Positions 42,126 to 50,098 of a stretch of DNA of 64,000 nucleotides are shown one piece after another. How positions within the stretch are numbered: the stretch's first letter is position 1; each line of letters starts with the position of its first letter. Made by a program: the position numbers and the translations under genes. Below the pieces are notes generated by a model, which was not told where the DNA came from, ran no database searches, and was given only the letters and a program-made list of their open reading frames with translations. The stretch comes from Alphaproteobacteria bacterium 46_93_T64. Lineage in GTDB: Bacteria > Pseudomonadota > Alphaproteobacteria > Sneathiellales > Sneathiellaceae. The stretch lies in NCBI GenBank assembly GCA_002163135.1, contig MAAN01000018.1, positions 1 through 64,000 of the forward strand. Direction: 5' to 3'.

Positions 42126-42584
42126 ATGGATATAGTTGACTTGATCAGCCCTGATACTGTTTTTGCTGACATAAAAGCGACCAGTAAAAAACAGGCATTG
42201 CAGGAATTATCCCGCCGGGCCGCCGCTGCCACTAATTGTGATGAGCGGGAGATCCTTAAGGTGTTGATTGAACGTGAACGTCTTGGCACAACAGGTGTCG
42301 GACAAGGAATTGCAATCCCCCATGGAAAATTAAAATCCCTGAATAGTATTCAGGGGTTTTTTGCCCGCCTTGACACTGGCATTAATTACGATGCCATGGA
42401 TGATATGCCGGTAGACCTGATTTTTCTTCTGCTGGCCCCTGAGGAAGGGGGAGCTGATCATCTAAAGGCACTTGCAAGGGTCTCTAGAACATTGCGAAAT
42501 ACAGAGCGGTGCGCGCGTTTACGCGGTACTGCAAATGCTGATGCAATTTTCGCTGTCCTGACAGATGATAATATGGCAGCTTGA
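42126..42584 (+). CDS. ptsN: PTS-Ntr EIIA component PtsN
   Basis: 152-residue nitrogen-related phosphotransferase EIIA protein. The phosphorylated histidine is His66 in IAIPHGKL; RLGTTGVGQG upstream and PVDLIFLLLAPEEGGADHLKALA downstream match the family. It links phosphate flow to nitrogen and potassium regulation and often interacts with stringent response enzymes. Unusually, codons 70-78 form a strong intrinsic-terminator sequence (see separate entry). Confidence 0.93.
   Translation: MDIVDLISPDTVFADIKATSKKQALQELSRRAAAATNCDEREILKVLIERERLGTTGVGQGIAIPHGKLKSLNSIQGFFARLDTGINYDAMDDMPVDLIFLLLAPEEGGADHLKALARVSRTLRNTERCARLRGTANADAIFAVLTDDNMAA
42332..42362 (+). terminator. Terminator-like hairpin inside ptsN
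   Basis: Within the coding sequence, CCCTGAAT / ATTCAGGG (8 bp, 3-nt loop), extendable with AAAA/TTTT pairs, is followed by six T residues. It encodes KSLNSIQGFF. Shape is that of a full Rho-independent terminator; it could limit ptsN expression or make a short RNA. Confidence 0.6.
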
Positions 42585-42674
42585 ATTAATGCGATCGAAA
42601 TTGGTCAATAGATTGAAAGCCCGAGTTCGCATTAATATTTCAAGATAAATAGGTCCAACAACAATAGGTCTAGA

Positions 42675-43694
42675 ATGAAGTTTGTTTCAACTTGTCTATT
42701 GGTATTTTCGTTTCTTGTTTTCGGCCTAACGACTGCGATCCGCGCAGAAGGCGCACGCGTGCCCGTTCTCGACCTTCCCCTAAAGTGTACCATCGGCGTT
42801 GACTGCTTTTTGCAGCATTTCATGGACGCCAAACCCGGAAAAGCAGCTGCGGATTATACATGCGGCTCCCTTAGCTATAACAATCATCGCGGGACAGATA
42901 TACGGATCCAGACGCTAGCTCAAATGGAAAAGGGGGTTCCGGTAATTGCAGCAGAAGAGGGAACAGTCACAGGCATCCGACGGGGGGTTAAGGATCAATA
43001 TTACAGCGATTATTCCAAGAAAAAGAAAAAAGAAATATATAATATTGGCCTTGGAAATGTCGTGGTCCTTGATCACGGAGGCAAATGGACCACCTTCTAC
43101 GCCCATATGCAAAAGGGTTCGATCAAAGTTTATAAAGGGCAGCGGGTCCAAAAAGGCGAGGTTCTAGGATATGTGGGTATGTCTGGTCTTACGGATTTCC
43201 CTCATCTCCATTTTGAACTTCGTCATAAAAACAAACGTATAGATCCGTTTACAGGCCTTGAGAAAAACGAAAAATGTGGCAATTTCAAAAAGAACTACTG
43301 GAGCGATAATATCAGCTCCCAGTTGACCTATACGCCGACTTTCTTTGTTAATATAGGCTTTTCAGAAACACGTCCTTCCGGAAGACGGGATCTTGAAACC
43401 GGCAAGAAAAATCAAGATGAATTTGGGCCAATGGCGCCAACTCTGTTTTTCTGGAGTTATTATATCGGAAGCCGTAAGGGCGATAAAATTTCTTTGAAGC
43501 TATTTGATCCTGCTGGGAAAATTATCGGCAAACATATTACGAAACCCATGGGTAAGCATCAAATCAGCAGAAACCTTTTTATTGGGGTTAAAAAACCGGC
43601 AACGGGCTGGAAAAATGGAATCTACCGCGGAGAAGTTGCGATTTTGAGAGGCGACGAGCGCCTCACAAATAGTGCGAGCATTACCCAAAGATAG
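42675..43694 (+). CDS. M23 family metallopeptidase
   Basis: 339-residue exported peptidoglycan endopeptidase-like protein. Signal peptide of about 24 residues (ending IRA). LytM/M23 zinc motifs: NNHRGTDI (His and Asp ligands, about 73-80) and HLHFELR (about 176-182), both intact. A C-terminal extension of about 140 residues (after FTGLEKNEKC) has no recognised domain. Residues about 110-125 contain a Lys-rich insert. Probably acts in the periplasm in cell-wall remodelling. Confidence 0.88.
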   Translation: MKFVSTCLLVFSFLVFGLTTAIRAEGARVPVLDLPLKCTIGVDCFLQHFMDAKPGKAAADYTCGSLSYNNHRGTDIRIQTLAQMEKGVPVIAAEEGTVTGIRRGVKDQYYSDYSKKKKKEIYNIGLGNVVVLDHGGKWTTFYAHMQKGSIKVYKGQRVQKGEVLGYVGMSGLTDFPHLHFELRHKNKRIDPFTGLEKNEKCGNFKKNYWSDNISSQLTYTPTFFVNIGFSETRPSGRRDLETGKKNQDEFGPMAPTLFFWSYYIGSRKGDKISLKLFDPAGKIIGKHITKPMGKHQISRNLFIGVKKPATGWKNGIYRGEVAILRGDERLTNSASITQR

Positions 43695-43738
43695 TCAGCG
43701 AAGAGCGACTAAAGCAGCCGCTCTTAAAACGCACTGTA

Positions 43739-43957
43739 TTAGCTAACCAGAAACGCTTCCAAATCATTTTGGCGAGCAATTACCAACGCAACTTCTGCGC
43801 TGTCTTCTTCTCCAAGACGTTGGCCGTCAGCAGAATAAATGGCGTAAATGGTTTCGCCTTCTTCTTGCACTTTACGTACATATGCCGTGTCCATAGACCC
43901 CAGAACTGCAAGCGCCGCCGGACTGATTTGGCGAAGTGTCGCTTCCTGATACTGCAT
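43739..43957 (-). CDS. DUF1150 protein
   Basis: 72-residue small protein of the alphaproteobacterial DUF1150 family (QISPAALAVLGSMDTAYVRKV, AIYSADGQRLG). It always tends to sit next to an Hsp20 gene, as here, 41 bases downstream of hsp20 in the same direction. Function unknown, presumably linked with heat-shock or small chaperone activity. ATG 43957 chosen behind AGGAG. Confidence 0.85.
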   Translation of the reverse strand: MQYQEATLRQISPAALAVLGSMDTAYVRKVQEEGETIYAIYSADGQRLGEEDSAEVALVIARQNDLEAFLVS

Positions 43958-43998
43958 TACATAACTCCTGTTGTACAAAGTTCTATCAGAACCGGCAC

Positions 43999-44457
43999 TT
44001 AATCGACATTATTGGGTGAGCTGATTGTTTTGATGTTCTGCCCGCTACCCTTCATATTTATTTCGATCTGCTTAACGTCCTTCTTCTGTATCGGAAGTAG
44101 CAAATCTATGTGAAGCAATCCGTTGTCCATCTCTGCTCCGGCAACTGTCACTCCCTCAGCCAGTACAAATTTGCGCTGGAACTGACGGGCAGCAATGCCT
44201 CTGTGCAGATAAATACGACCCGCATCTTCACTCTGCTTACCATGAATGATAAGTTGATTTTGTTCCAGCGTAATCTGCAGATCTTCTTTAAAAAATCCTG
44301 CGACAGCCAGTGTTATACGAATATCCGCATCAGAGACCTGTTCGATATTGTATGGGGGATAGCCTTCACCGTTTGATTTTGCCAGCTGATCCAGCATATG
44401 TTCGAAACGATCAAAGCCCAGCAGCAGGGGGCTGTTAAACACAGACATTGTTGACAC
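43999..44457 (-). CDS. Hsp20 family small heat-shock protein
   Basis: 152-residue ATP-independent holdase of the IbpA/HspH type. N-terminal SPLLLGFDRFEHMLDQLAK, alpha-crystallin domain with YNIEQVSDADIRITLAVAGF and YLHRGIAARQFQRKFVLAEGV, and MDNGLLHIDLLLPI; short C-terminal tail. The GTG at 44457 is preferred because GGAG lies at suitable distance, whereas ATG 44448 has none. A candidate heat-shock promoter lies about 90-120 bases upstream. Precedes DUF1150. Confidence 0.88.
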   Translation of the reverse strand: MSTMSVFNSPLLLGFDRFEHMLDQLAKSNGEGYPPYNIEQVSDADIRITLAVAGFFKEDLQITLEQNQLIIHGKQSEDAGRIYLHRGIAARQFQRKFVLAEGVTVAGAEMDNGLLHIDLLLPIQKKDVKQIEINMKGSGQNIKTISSPNNVD

Positions 44458-44545
44458 GACGCATTCTCCTCATCCGAGCGAGTTTAGTTTTAGGTCCGCA
44501 ATTGGCACCTTCTAGCGAGCCCAGTATGGCGCTCACCTTTCATTT

Positions 44546-44575
44546 AATGTAGGTTGCCTTGGTACTCTCATCAAG
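44546..44575 (-). promoter_or_regulatory. Possible sigma-32-type promoter of hsp20
   Basis: Minus strand reads CTTGATG, 15 bases, CCTACATT, close to the heat-shock pattern CTTGAAA-N(11-17)-CCCCATNT, about 90 bases before the hsp20 start. Supported mainly by the small heat-shock gene it faces. Confidence 0.4.
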
Positions 44576-44657
44576 GCTGCAGTTCACAAGTTTAACATTT
44601 TGTGATGTGCCAATGCTAAAAACCAAGAATTTATAAGAAAAGACACGGAGCATTTTC

Positions 44658-46169
44658 ATGACCTTTGACCCCCACAAAGAATCGCTAAAAGTTGGTATCG
44701 TCGGCGCTGGCGCCATGGGCCGCGGAATTGCACAGGTTTCCGTAACCGGCGGCATGCAGGCCGTTATATTCGACACAAAAGAGGGGTCTGCAAAAGAAGC
44801 CTGTTCCTTCATCGAAGACATGATTGACAGAGCCGTGAGCAAAGGGCGCCTGCAAGCAGAAGAGGGAGAGGCGTCCAAAGGCCGCCTTTCCGTTGCAAAT
44901 ACACTGGGAGACTTCAAAGACTGTGATCTGGTTGTCGAAGCAATCGTCGAAAATATCGATATTAAGCAATCGGTTTTCAAACAAATTGAGGAAGCCGTCT
45001 CGGACGACACCATAATCGCGTCAAACACATCGAGTATTCGGATCTCCTCGATTGCCTCAGCTTGTAAAAACAAAAACCGGATAGCGGGTCTGCATTTCTT
45101 CAATCCTGTTCCGCTGATGAAACTTGTGGAGGTGATCAATGGCACCGAAACCAGCAAAGAGACAACAGACGCGCTCTGTGTCATCGGTAAACGTATGGGC
45201 CGTGTACCAGTCGTCGTAAAAGACGCTCCAGGATTTCTCGTAAACCTTGGAGGGCGCGCCTATACAACAGAGGCCCTACGTATTGTCTCTGAGGGTGTTG
45301 CGGAACCCCATGAAGTGGATGCCATCATGAGAGATGCTTGTGGCTTTCGTATGGGACCGTTTGAGCTGGCCGATCTAACCGGTATCGACGTCAACTTCCC
45401 CGTCAGTCAAATAATTTATGAAGGCTATTTTCACGATAAACGGCTGGCCACAGCACCGCTACATGAAAGCATGATGGAGGCTGGCCGCCTTGGGCGTAAA
45501 ACCAAAGCTGGTTTTTACGAGTATGATGAAAACGGGGAAATCATTCGACCAGCACCTGCCGACGTTCCGAATGTGGAGCCTGCCAAACGGGCTTATTTAC
45601 CCGAACCGGTTCCAGCCCTTGAACCGCTCCTTCGCGATCTAGGGATAAGCATACTCGCGGTAGATGATGGCGTGTCGCCAATTTTGGCCGCTCCGGTAGG
45701 AGAAGATTGCACGAGCCTTGCCCTCCGATTAAAACTGGATGCGAAAAGGCTTGTTGCAATTGATATGCTCACTGGAGTGCATCTACATGCAACAGTGATG
45801 GCGGCCCCAGGTGCAAATGATGAAACGGTTGATAGTGTTATGGCGGCCTTGCGAAAAGTCACCAACTCCGTGACCCGCATCAAAGATTGTCCCGGCTTTA
45901 TTGCGCAACGTATCCGGGCCATGGTGGCAAATCTAGGCTGTGAAATGGCCCAAATTGGCGTTGCAACACCGGAGGATATCGATAAGGGGATGAAGCTGGG
46001 GCTGAATTACCCGCTAGGGTCAATTGAGCTTGCGGAATATATGGGCACAAAAAACACCCATACGATTTTGGAACAGCTTCAACGCATTACTGGCGAGGAA
46101 CGTTATCGTCCAAGTCAGTGGCTTCGCCGCCGCGCACTTCTGAACCTACCGATCCATACGGCTGACTAA
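44658..46169 (+). CDS. 3-hydroxyacyl-CoA dehydrogenase, PaaH-like
   Basis: 503-residue NAD-dependent dehydrogenase without an enoyl-hydratase domain. Rossmann motif GAGAMGRGIA (about 11-20), catalytic His-Glu region NTSSIRISSIAS and GLHFFNPVPLMKLVEV, followed by two 3HCDH C-terminal domains (about 190-285 and 405-495). This double-domain layout of about 500 residues is that of PaaH/PaaC (phenylacetate pathway) but no paa genes are close, so the substrate is open. Ends at a strong bidirectional terminator. Confidence 0.88.
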   Translation: MTFDPHKESLKVGIVGAGAMGRGIAQVSVTGGMQAVIFDTKEGSAKEACSFIEDMIDRAVSKGRLQAEEGEASKGRLSVANTLGDFKDCDLVVEAIVENIDIKQSVFKQIEEAVSDDTIIASNTSSIRISSIASACKNKNRIAGLHFFNPVPLMKLVEVINGTETSKETTDALCVIGKRMGRVPVVVKDAPGFLVNLGGRAYTTEALRIVSEGVAEPHEVDAIMRDACGFRMGPFELADLTGIDVNFPVSQIIYEGYFHDKRLATAPLHESMMEAGRLGRKTKAGFYEYDENGEIIRPAPADVPNVEPAKRAYLPEPVPALEPLLRDLGISILAVDDGVSPILAAPVGEDCTSLALRLKLDAKRLVAIDMLTGVHLHATVMAAPGANDETVDSVMAALRKVTNSVTRIKDCPGFIAQRIRAMVANLGCEMAQIGVATPEDIDKGMKLGLNYPLGSIELAEYMGTKNTHTILEQLQRITGEERYRPSQWLRRRALLNLPIHTAD

Positions 46170-46202
46170 AGTTAAAGGGCACCCAATGGTGCCCTTTAAC
46201 TT
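46169..46202. terminator. Bidirectional terminator between convergent genes
   Basis: AAGTTAAAGGGCACC / GGTGCCCTTTAACTT, a perfect 15-bp stem with a CAAT loop, A- and T-rich flanks on both sides. It serves the dehydrogenase (+) and the small gene at 46205 (-). Confidence 0.85.
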
Positions 46203-46204
46203 AA

Positions 46205-46480
46205 TTAATTAGCGTTTCCGGCGTCATGTTCAGCCTTTTGGGCTGCCATCTCTGCCATTTGGTGAAGGGCCCCAGCAAGCGCAGCAGATCCCCCAAGGCT
46301 GGTTTCCATGGCTTGCATAAGTGTTGCCACGATACCTGCATTAAAAAAATCACGTTCCAAGCCCGCTTCGGTGCAATCTTGCAGCGCTTTGTCCAAATGC
46401 TCAGTGATAATTTTTGCTGCTTTATCCAGGTTTTGCTGAATTTCAATCTCTGGCATGCCAGCTGTCGGTGTATCTTGCAC
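46205..46480 (-). CDS. Small hypothetical protein after the nitrile hydratase operon
   Basis: 91-residue all-helical acidic protein (EIQQNLDKAAKIITEHLDKAL, AALAGALHQMAEMAAQKAEHD) with no signal peptide or known motif. Same strand as the nitrile hydratase genes and 73 bases downstream of the accessory gene, with the shared terminator following, so likely the last gene of the operon. Start is GTG at 46480 with a weak GGATAAG site; ATG 46456 is an alternative. One cysteine. Confidence 0.65.
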   Translation of the reverse strand: MQDTPTAGMPEIEIQQNLDKAAKIITEHLDKALQDCTEAGLERDFFNAGIVATLMQAMETSLGGSAALAGALHQMAEMAAQKAEHDAGNAN

Positions 46481-46553
46481 AATCTTATCCGTTCAATAGG
46501 GAAGGTTGAAACAGACATAGTGCCTCTTCCGTCTTTTCGCAAAGAAAAACAGG

Positions 46554-46910
46554 TTATGAGCCGAGTTCTACGGGCTTTCCGTGTTCAGTATGCTCGTTTG
46601 CATGGCGCCATTCTTCTTTTCGGGATTTTTGAACCTCAGTACTCAATATATCTTTATCTGCCAGAATTTTCTCCAGCGCAGCCAACCAGCAAAGATAATA
46701 ATTCTCATTCCCGCAGCCCCGGCCCTCTTTTGTGGCTGTTGCGATTTCCGCGCCAAATGTATCGGCCCAATCTCTCCAGCTGAAATGTCCAGCCTCTGAC
46801 ATTTGTACTGTCATTGCAAAAGCCTGCGCTTGCCATGGCTCGTCAAATACCGGACCTTCGGCATCATGAGGAATAGGCATGTCCAGCAAAGCAGCGTTCA
46901 TTTCGCTCAA
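46554..46910 (-). CDS. Nitrile hydratase accessory protein
   Basis: About 118-residue protein of the nitrile hydratase accessory/activator family, related to the beta-subunit N-terminal region (PVFDEPWQAQAFAMTVQMSEAGHFSWRDWADTFG, ENYYLCWLAALEKIL). Such proteins escort cobalt into the alpha subunit or help maturation. The best start is TTG at 46910, which has GGAGG seven bases upstream and overlaps the nthB stop (TTGA); ATG 46901 or 46937 are alternatives. Part of a nthA-nthB-accessory operon. Confidence 0.85.
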   Translation of the reverse strand: MSEMNAALLDMPIPHDAEGPVFDEPWQAQAFAMTVQMSEAGHFSWRDWADTFGAEIATATKEGRGCGNENYYLCWLAALEKILADKDILSTEVQKSRKEEWRHANEHTEHGKPVELGS

Positions 46911-47572
46911 GATAATGCCTCCAGATGATCGTCCCATAAATCTATGTATATGAAATCACCGTCAGTGCCATCATCTCCCCAAAGCTCAACAGATGAAAAA
47001 CGCACGTTATACAGATGTTGCGAACTTTCAGATCCATGGGCAGAAGCATCTGCAAAAACGTGCAGACCATAATCCTCCATGATTTCACCAACTTTTCCTC
47101 TGGCATATCTTGGAAGACGGGTGTGGCCCGCAGGATGAATGTTGCGACCCCGAACAGTCTCCCCAACTTTAAAAGTCGCAGTTTTGCCCTTGTCACGTGT
47201 ATAGGTGGCGCCCTTACTCATGACAATATCTACAGCTTCTGGCGGCAAGAGCGGTTTATGTGACACTGTCACCGGCTGCGCTGAAAGTGTACCGTTCATT
47301 TCGCCTTCACTAATCACACCTTTTTCCGTCAATATTCGGACAAGTCCATCCAGCCATATCTGATAATAGCTGCTCGACATATACTCAGATGGTTTCATGC
47401 GTTCGCGAGCATGCCGGGATTCGTCAATATTGCGTAATTTGGTGGGTCCAATGGCATTATTAATGGCGAAAACCCGTTTTTCCCAGTCTGCATGGAATTT
47501 TGGATCGTTTTCGTTTTCCATCTCAACCGGACCCATGCCATGCATGCCCCCCATATCGTGTACACCGTCCAT
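46907..47572 (-). CDS. nthB: Nitrile hydratase beta subunit
   Basis: 221-residue beta subunit. [17 protein letters not shown] is the typical start, followed by the helical HADWEKRVFAINNA region, SYYQIWLDGLVRILTE, and the C-terminal barrel TFKVGETVRGRNIHPAGHTRLPRYARGK. It forms the alpha-beta enzyme that hydrates nitriles to amides. Its ATG overlaps the nthA stop by one base (TAATG), so translation is tightly coupled. Confidence 0.93.
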   Translation of the reverse strand: MDGVHDMGGMHGMGPVEMENENDPKFHADWEKRVFAINNAIGPTKLRNIDESRHARERMKPSEYMSSSYYQIWLDGLVRILTEKGVISEGEMNGTLSAQPVTVSHKPLLPPEAVDIVMSKGATYTRDKGKTATFKVGETVRGRNIHPAGHTRLPRYARGKVGEIMEDYGLHVFADASAHGSESSQHLYNVRFSSVELWGDDGTDGDFIYIDLWDDHLEALS

Positions 47573-48192
47573 TAGCGTGCTCCCGCGTCTGAAACATCCA
47601 GCGCCCGCGTCACACCAATCATGCTATCGCGGCTAACGAGATCAGCAAGTGCGTCTTCGCTCATGCCTTCCGTGCCCTTTGGCCGTTGCGGGATGACGAG
47701 ATATCTCGTTTCTGCCGTACTGTCCCAAACACGAACTTCAACATCTGAAGCAATGTCTGTTCCAAATTCTTGCAGGACTTTCCGCGGTTCACGAACAACG
47801 CGGGATCGATAGGGTGCCGATTTATACCAAACCGGCGGTAAGCCCAAAACCGGCCACGGATAACAGGAACACAAAGTGCAAACCACGACATTATGGATAG
47901 AATCTGAATTCTCTTTCGCAAGTAATTCTTCACCCTGTGCGCCAGAATATCCAAGTTCTGCAATCGCCGCAGACGCATCCGCAAGCAACCGTGCCTTATA
48001 ATCAGGATCGCACCACGCACGTGCGATGACTGCGGCACCGTTTCGGGGTCCCACTTTATTTTCATAGCGATCCACTAGCGCATCCAATGTTGCTGGATCC
48101 ACCAGGCCTTTTTCGACCAATAGAGATTCCAGTGTTTTGGCCCGCAGCGCCGTATCGGATAAGGGTTCGCTGTGTTTGTGATTATGGCCCAT
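47572..48192 (-). CDS. nthA: Nitrile hydratase alpha subunit, cobalt type
   Basis: 206-residue catalytic subunit. The metal-binding claw is VCTLCSCY with Cys105, Cys108, Ser109 and Cys110; a Thr in the third place marks the non-corrin cobalt type, whereas Ser marks the iron type. Two of these cysteines are normally oxidised after translation. The His-rich N terminus MGHNHKH might bind metal. ATG 48192 is preceded by GGAG; the frame extends to 48237. First gene of the operon, divergent from a lipoprotein gene. Confidence 0.93.
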   Translation of the reverse strand: MGHNHKHSEPLSDTALRAKTLESLLVEKGLVDPATLDALVDRYENKVGPRNGAAVIARAWCDPDYKARLLADASAAIAELGYSGAQGEELLAKENSDSIHNVVVCTLCSCYPWPVLGLPPVWYKSAPYRSRVVREPRKVLQEFGTDIASDVEVRVWDSTAETRYLVIPQRPKGTEGMSEDALADLVSRDSMIGVTRALDVSDAGAR

Positions 48193-48247
48193 GATTTTTG
48201 CTCCAAGTTTGGAAAAGGCTGATCTGTCTGCAATCATGAAACAATTA

Positions 48248-48260
48248 GCACTTTATGTGC
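48248..48260. promoter_or_regulatory. Small dyad in the nthA divergent region
   Basis: GCAC-TTTAT-GTGC is a 4-bp-arm dyad with 5-bp spacer about 56 bases upstream of nthA. Short arms, so weak; recorded as a possible operator. Confidence 0.2.
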
Positions 48261-48339
48261 AAGTGGAATGCGATTGAATTGTGGAAAGAAGTGGGACTAT
48301 GATTGAAAACCAACCGCCACATCTCAAAGGATATTTATT

Positions 48340-48900
48340 ATGAGCCGGATATTGATGAGTTTCTTCATCGCAATTTTGGTTTCTGGCTGCATGTCTCCAA
48401 AAGGAGCAACGCTCGCTGATAAAAGACAATCCGTGCAAACCATGCGCGTGAATACACTGAACGATCTTTACAAAATAAATCCCTATGCAAAAAACAAAAT
48501 AAATCAAGCCAATGGGCATGCCGTCTTTAGCAATTTGGGCTTTAACCTTCTATGGCTGTCAACCGCAAGCGGTTGGGGTGTTGTCAAAGGCTATAAAGGC
48601 GGTAAAGACGTTTACATGAATATGTACAGTGCGGGCGTTGGTCTTGGTTTGGGCGTCAAAGATTTTCGGGGAGTATTCGTGTTTTCGAGCAAAGATGCCC
48701 TCAATCAGTTCGTAGAAGAGGGCTGGGATGCTGGGGTTCAGGCGGACGCCGTTGCCAAATCTGACGACAAAGGAGATGGCTGGGGCGGCGCTATTGCCGT
48801 TGCACCGGGTGTCCACCTTTATCAGATCACGCGTCAGGGGCTTGCGCTGCAAGCAACAATTCAAGGTACGAAATTCTGGAAAGATAGCGACTTAAACTAG
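48340..48900 (+). CDS. SYLF/Ysc84 domain lipoprotein
   Basis: 186-residue predicted lipoprotein: signal peptide with lipobox LVSGC (acylated Cys17), then a SYLF (lipid-binding, Ysc84-like) domain (about 70-180, GHAVFSNLGFNLLWLSTASGWGVV, YSAGVGLGLGVKDFRGVFVF, VAPGVHLYQITRQGLALQATI). In eukaryotes this domain binds phosphoinositides; the bacterial role is unclear, probably periplasmic membrane association. Divergent from the nitrile hydratase operon and 15 bases upstream of the C45 gene. Confidence 0.83.
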   Translation: MSRILMSFFIAILVSGCMSPKGATLADKRQSVQTMRVNTLNDLYKINPYAKNKINQANGHAVFSNLGFNLLWLSTASGWGVVKGYKGGKDVYMNMYSAGVGLGLGVKDFRGVFVFSSKDALNQFVEEGWDAGVQADAVAKSDDKGDGWGGAIAVAPGVHLYQITRQGLALQATIQGTKFWKDSDLN

Positions 48901-48915
48901 GAACTTATAACTTCG

Positions 48916-49980
48916 ATGAAACTTAAAACCATTACCGCGTCTGGCGATCCCTATTCCATAGGTTTTACACTTGGGCAAGCCACCGCCGAAACTGTTCACA
49001 CCATTACCGTTCACACAGATGAGTTTGTAGAAACCGAACGGAAATGGCAGGGATCGGCATATCTTGAAACAATGATAAGCGCGTCCCGTCAGGTTTTCCC
49101 GGAATATATCCGCGAACTTGAAGGTATGTCTGATGGTACAGGGATATCATTTGAGCGTGCGTTCTTATGGAACTGCCGCGGTGATTTAGTTTGGGGAGAT
49201 GATATATCCCCCGCCCTCGCCGCAGATCTTAGCGAAGGCTGCACCACTTTAATTATTCCGGGTACAAATGACGGACCTGATATTATTTCCCATAACGAAG
49301 ATGGGACTGCTGATTTTCATGGCTCTTGCACCTGGGTGAAGGTCAAGCCCGATAACGGACCAGGGTTCGAGAGTTTTCTTTATCCGGGCATGATCCCCGG
49401 CCACACAATGGGGTTTAACTACGCAGGTATTGTCCAAACTATCAACAATATCCGGGTGCATGATTTAAAACCCGGTCTACCCCGCCATTTTATTTGCAGA
49501 GCTATCCTTGATTGTACTTCAATGGATGACGCGTTGGCGCTTCTAGAACGCTCAGATCGCGCCTCTGGTTTTCATCATAATCTGGGATCCGCAAAAGAAG
49601 GGCGTCTTGTCTCGGTTGAGGCTCCGGCCAGCGATTGCCTGATTAAAGAAGTTACTGGTAACGCGTCTGCGCATGCCAATCACCTCATCTCAGAGAAACT
49701 TAAAGACAAGCCCCAATCCATAACAACATCGTCAACTGTACGTCAGCTTCGTGCGGATGAACTACTTAGTGAGAACACCCTTGAAGAAAAAGGCCCAACC
49801 GGCATTTTGTTCGACATTAAACCCGGTTCAGAAATTCTGCGCTCGCCTGTTGATGGGGGTGACGATTATGGCAAGACCCTCGCCACTGGTGTTTTTGAAA
49901 TGACCCGCGAAAGCGTGTCTGTAAGCGTGCATGACGGTCCTGAAAATTTGAATATCTATCAATACTCTCATAGGCTCTAA
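48916..49980 (+). CDS. C45 family autoproteolytic acyltransferase/hydrolase
   Basis: 354-residue member of the C45 peptidase / isopenicillin-N-type acyltransferase family of Ntn hydrolases. The expected self-cleavage and nucleophile is Cys109 in SEGCTTLII; the preceding NCRGDLVWGDD and following SHNEDGTADFHGSCTWV match the family. The enzyme would split into two chains. Substrate could be an acyl-amide, amino-acid conjugate or lactam; none is proven. It follows the SYLF gene by 15 bases. Confidence 0.85.
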   Translation: MKLKTITASGDPYSIGFTLGQATAETVHTITVHTDEFVETERKWQGSAYLETMISASRQVFPEYIRELEGMSDGTGISFERAFLWNCRGDLVWGDDISPALAADLSEGCTTLIIPGTNDGPDIISHNEDGTADFHGSCTWVKVKPDNGPGFESFLYPGMIPGHTMGFNYAGIVQTINNIRVHDLKPGLPRHFICRAILDCTSMDDALALLERSDRASGFHHNLGSAKEGRLVSVEAPASDCLIKEVTGNASAHANHLISEKLKDKPQSITTSSTVRQLRADELLSENTLEEKGPTGILFDIKPGSEILRSPVDGGDDYGKTLATGVFEMTRESVSVSVHDGPENLNIYQYSHRL

Positions 49981-50098
49981 CGAATTCAAATGTATTCGGG
50001 CCAAGAAAAAACATATCGATATCTGAATTCATTTATCGAACAAACAAGTTCTGCGTAAAGTAATTTGAATAAGAAAACATTGGTTGAGGAATAAGTGT

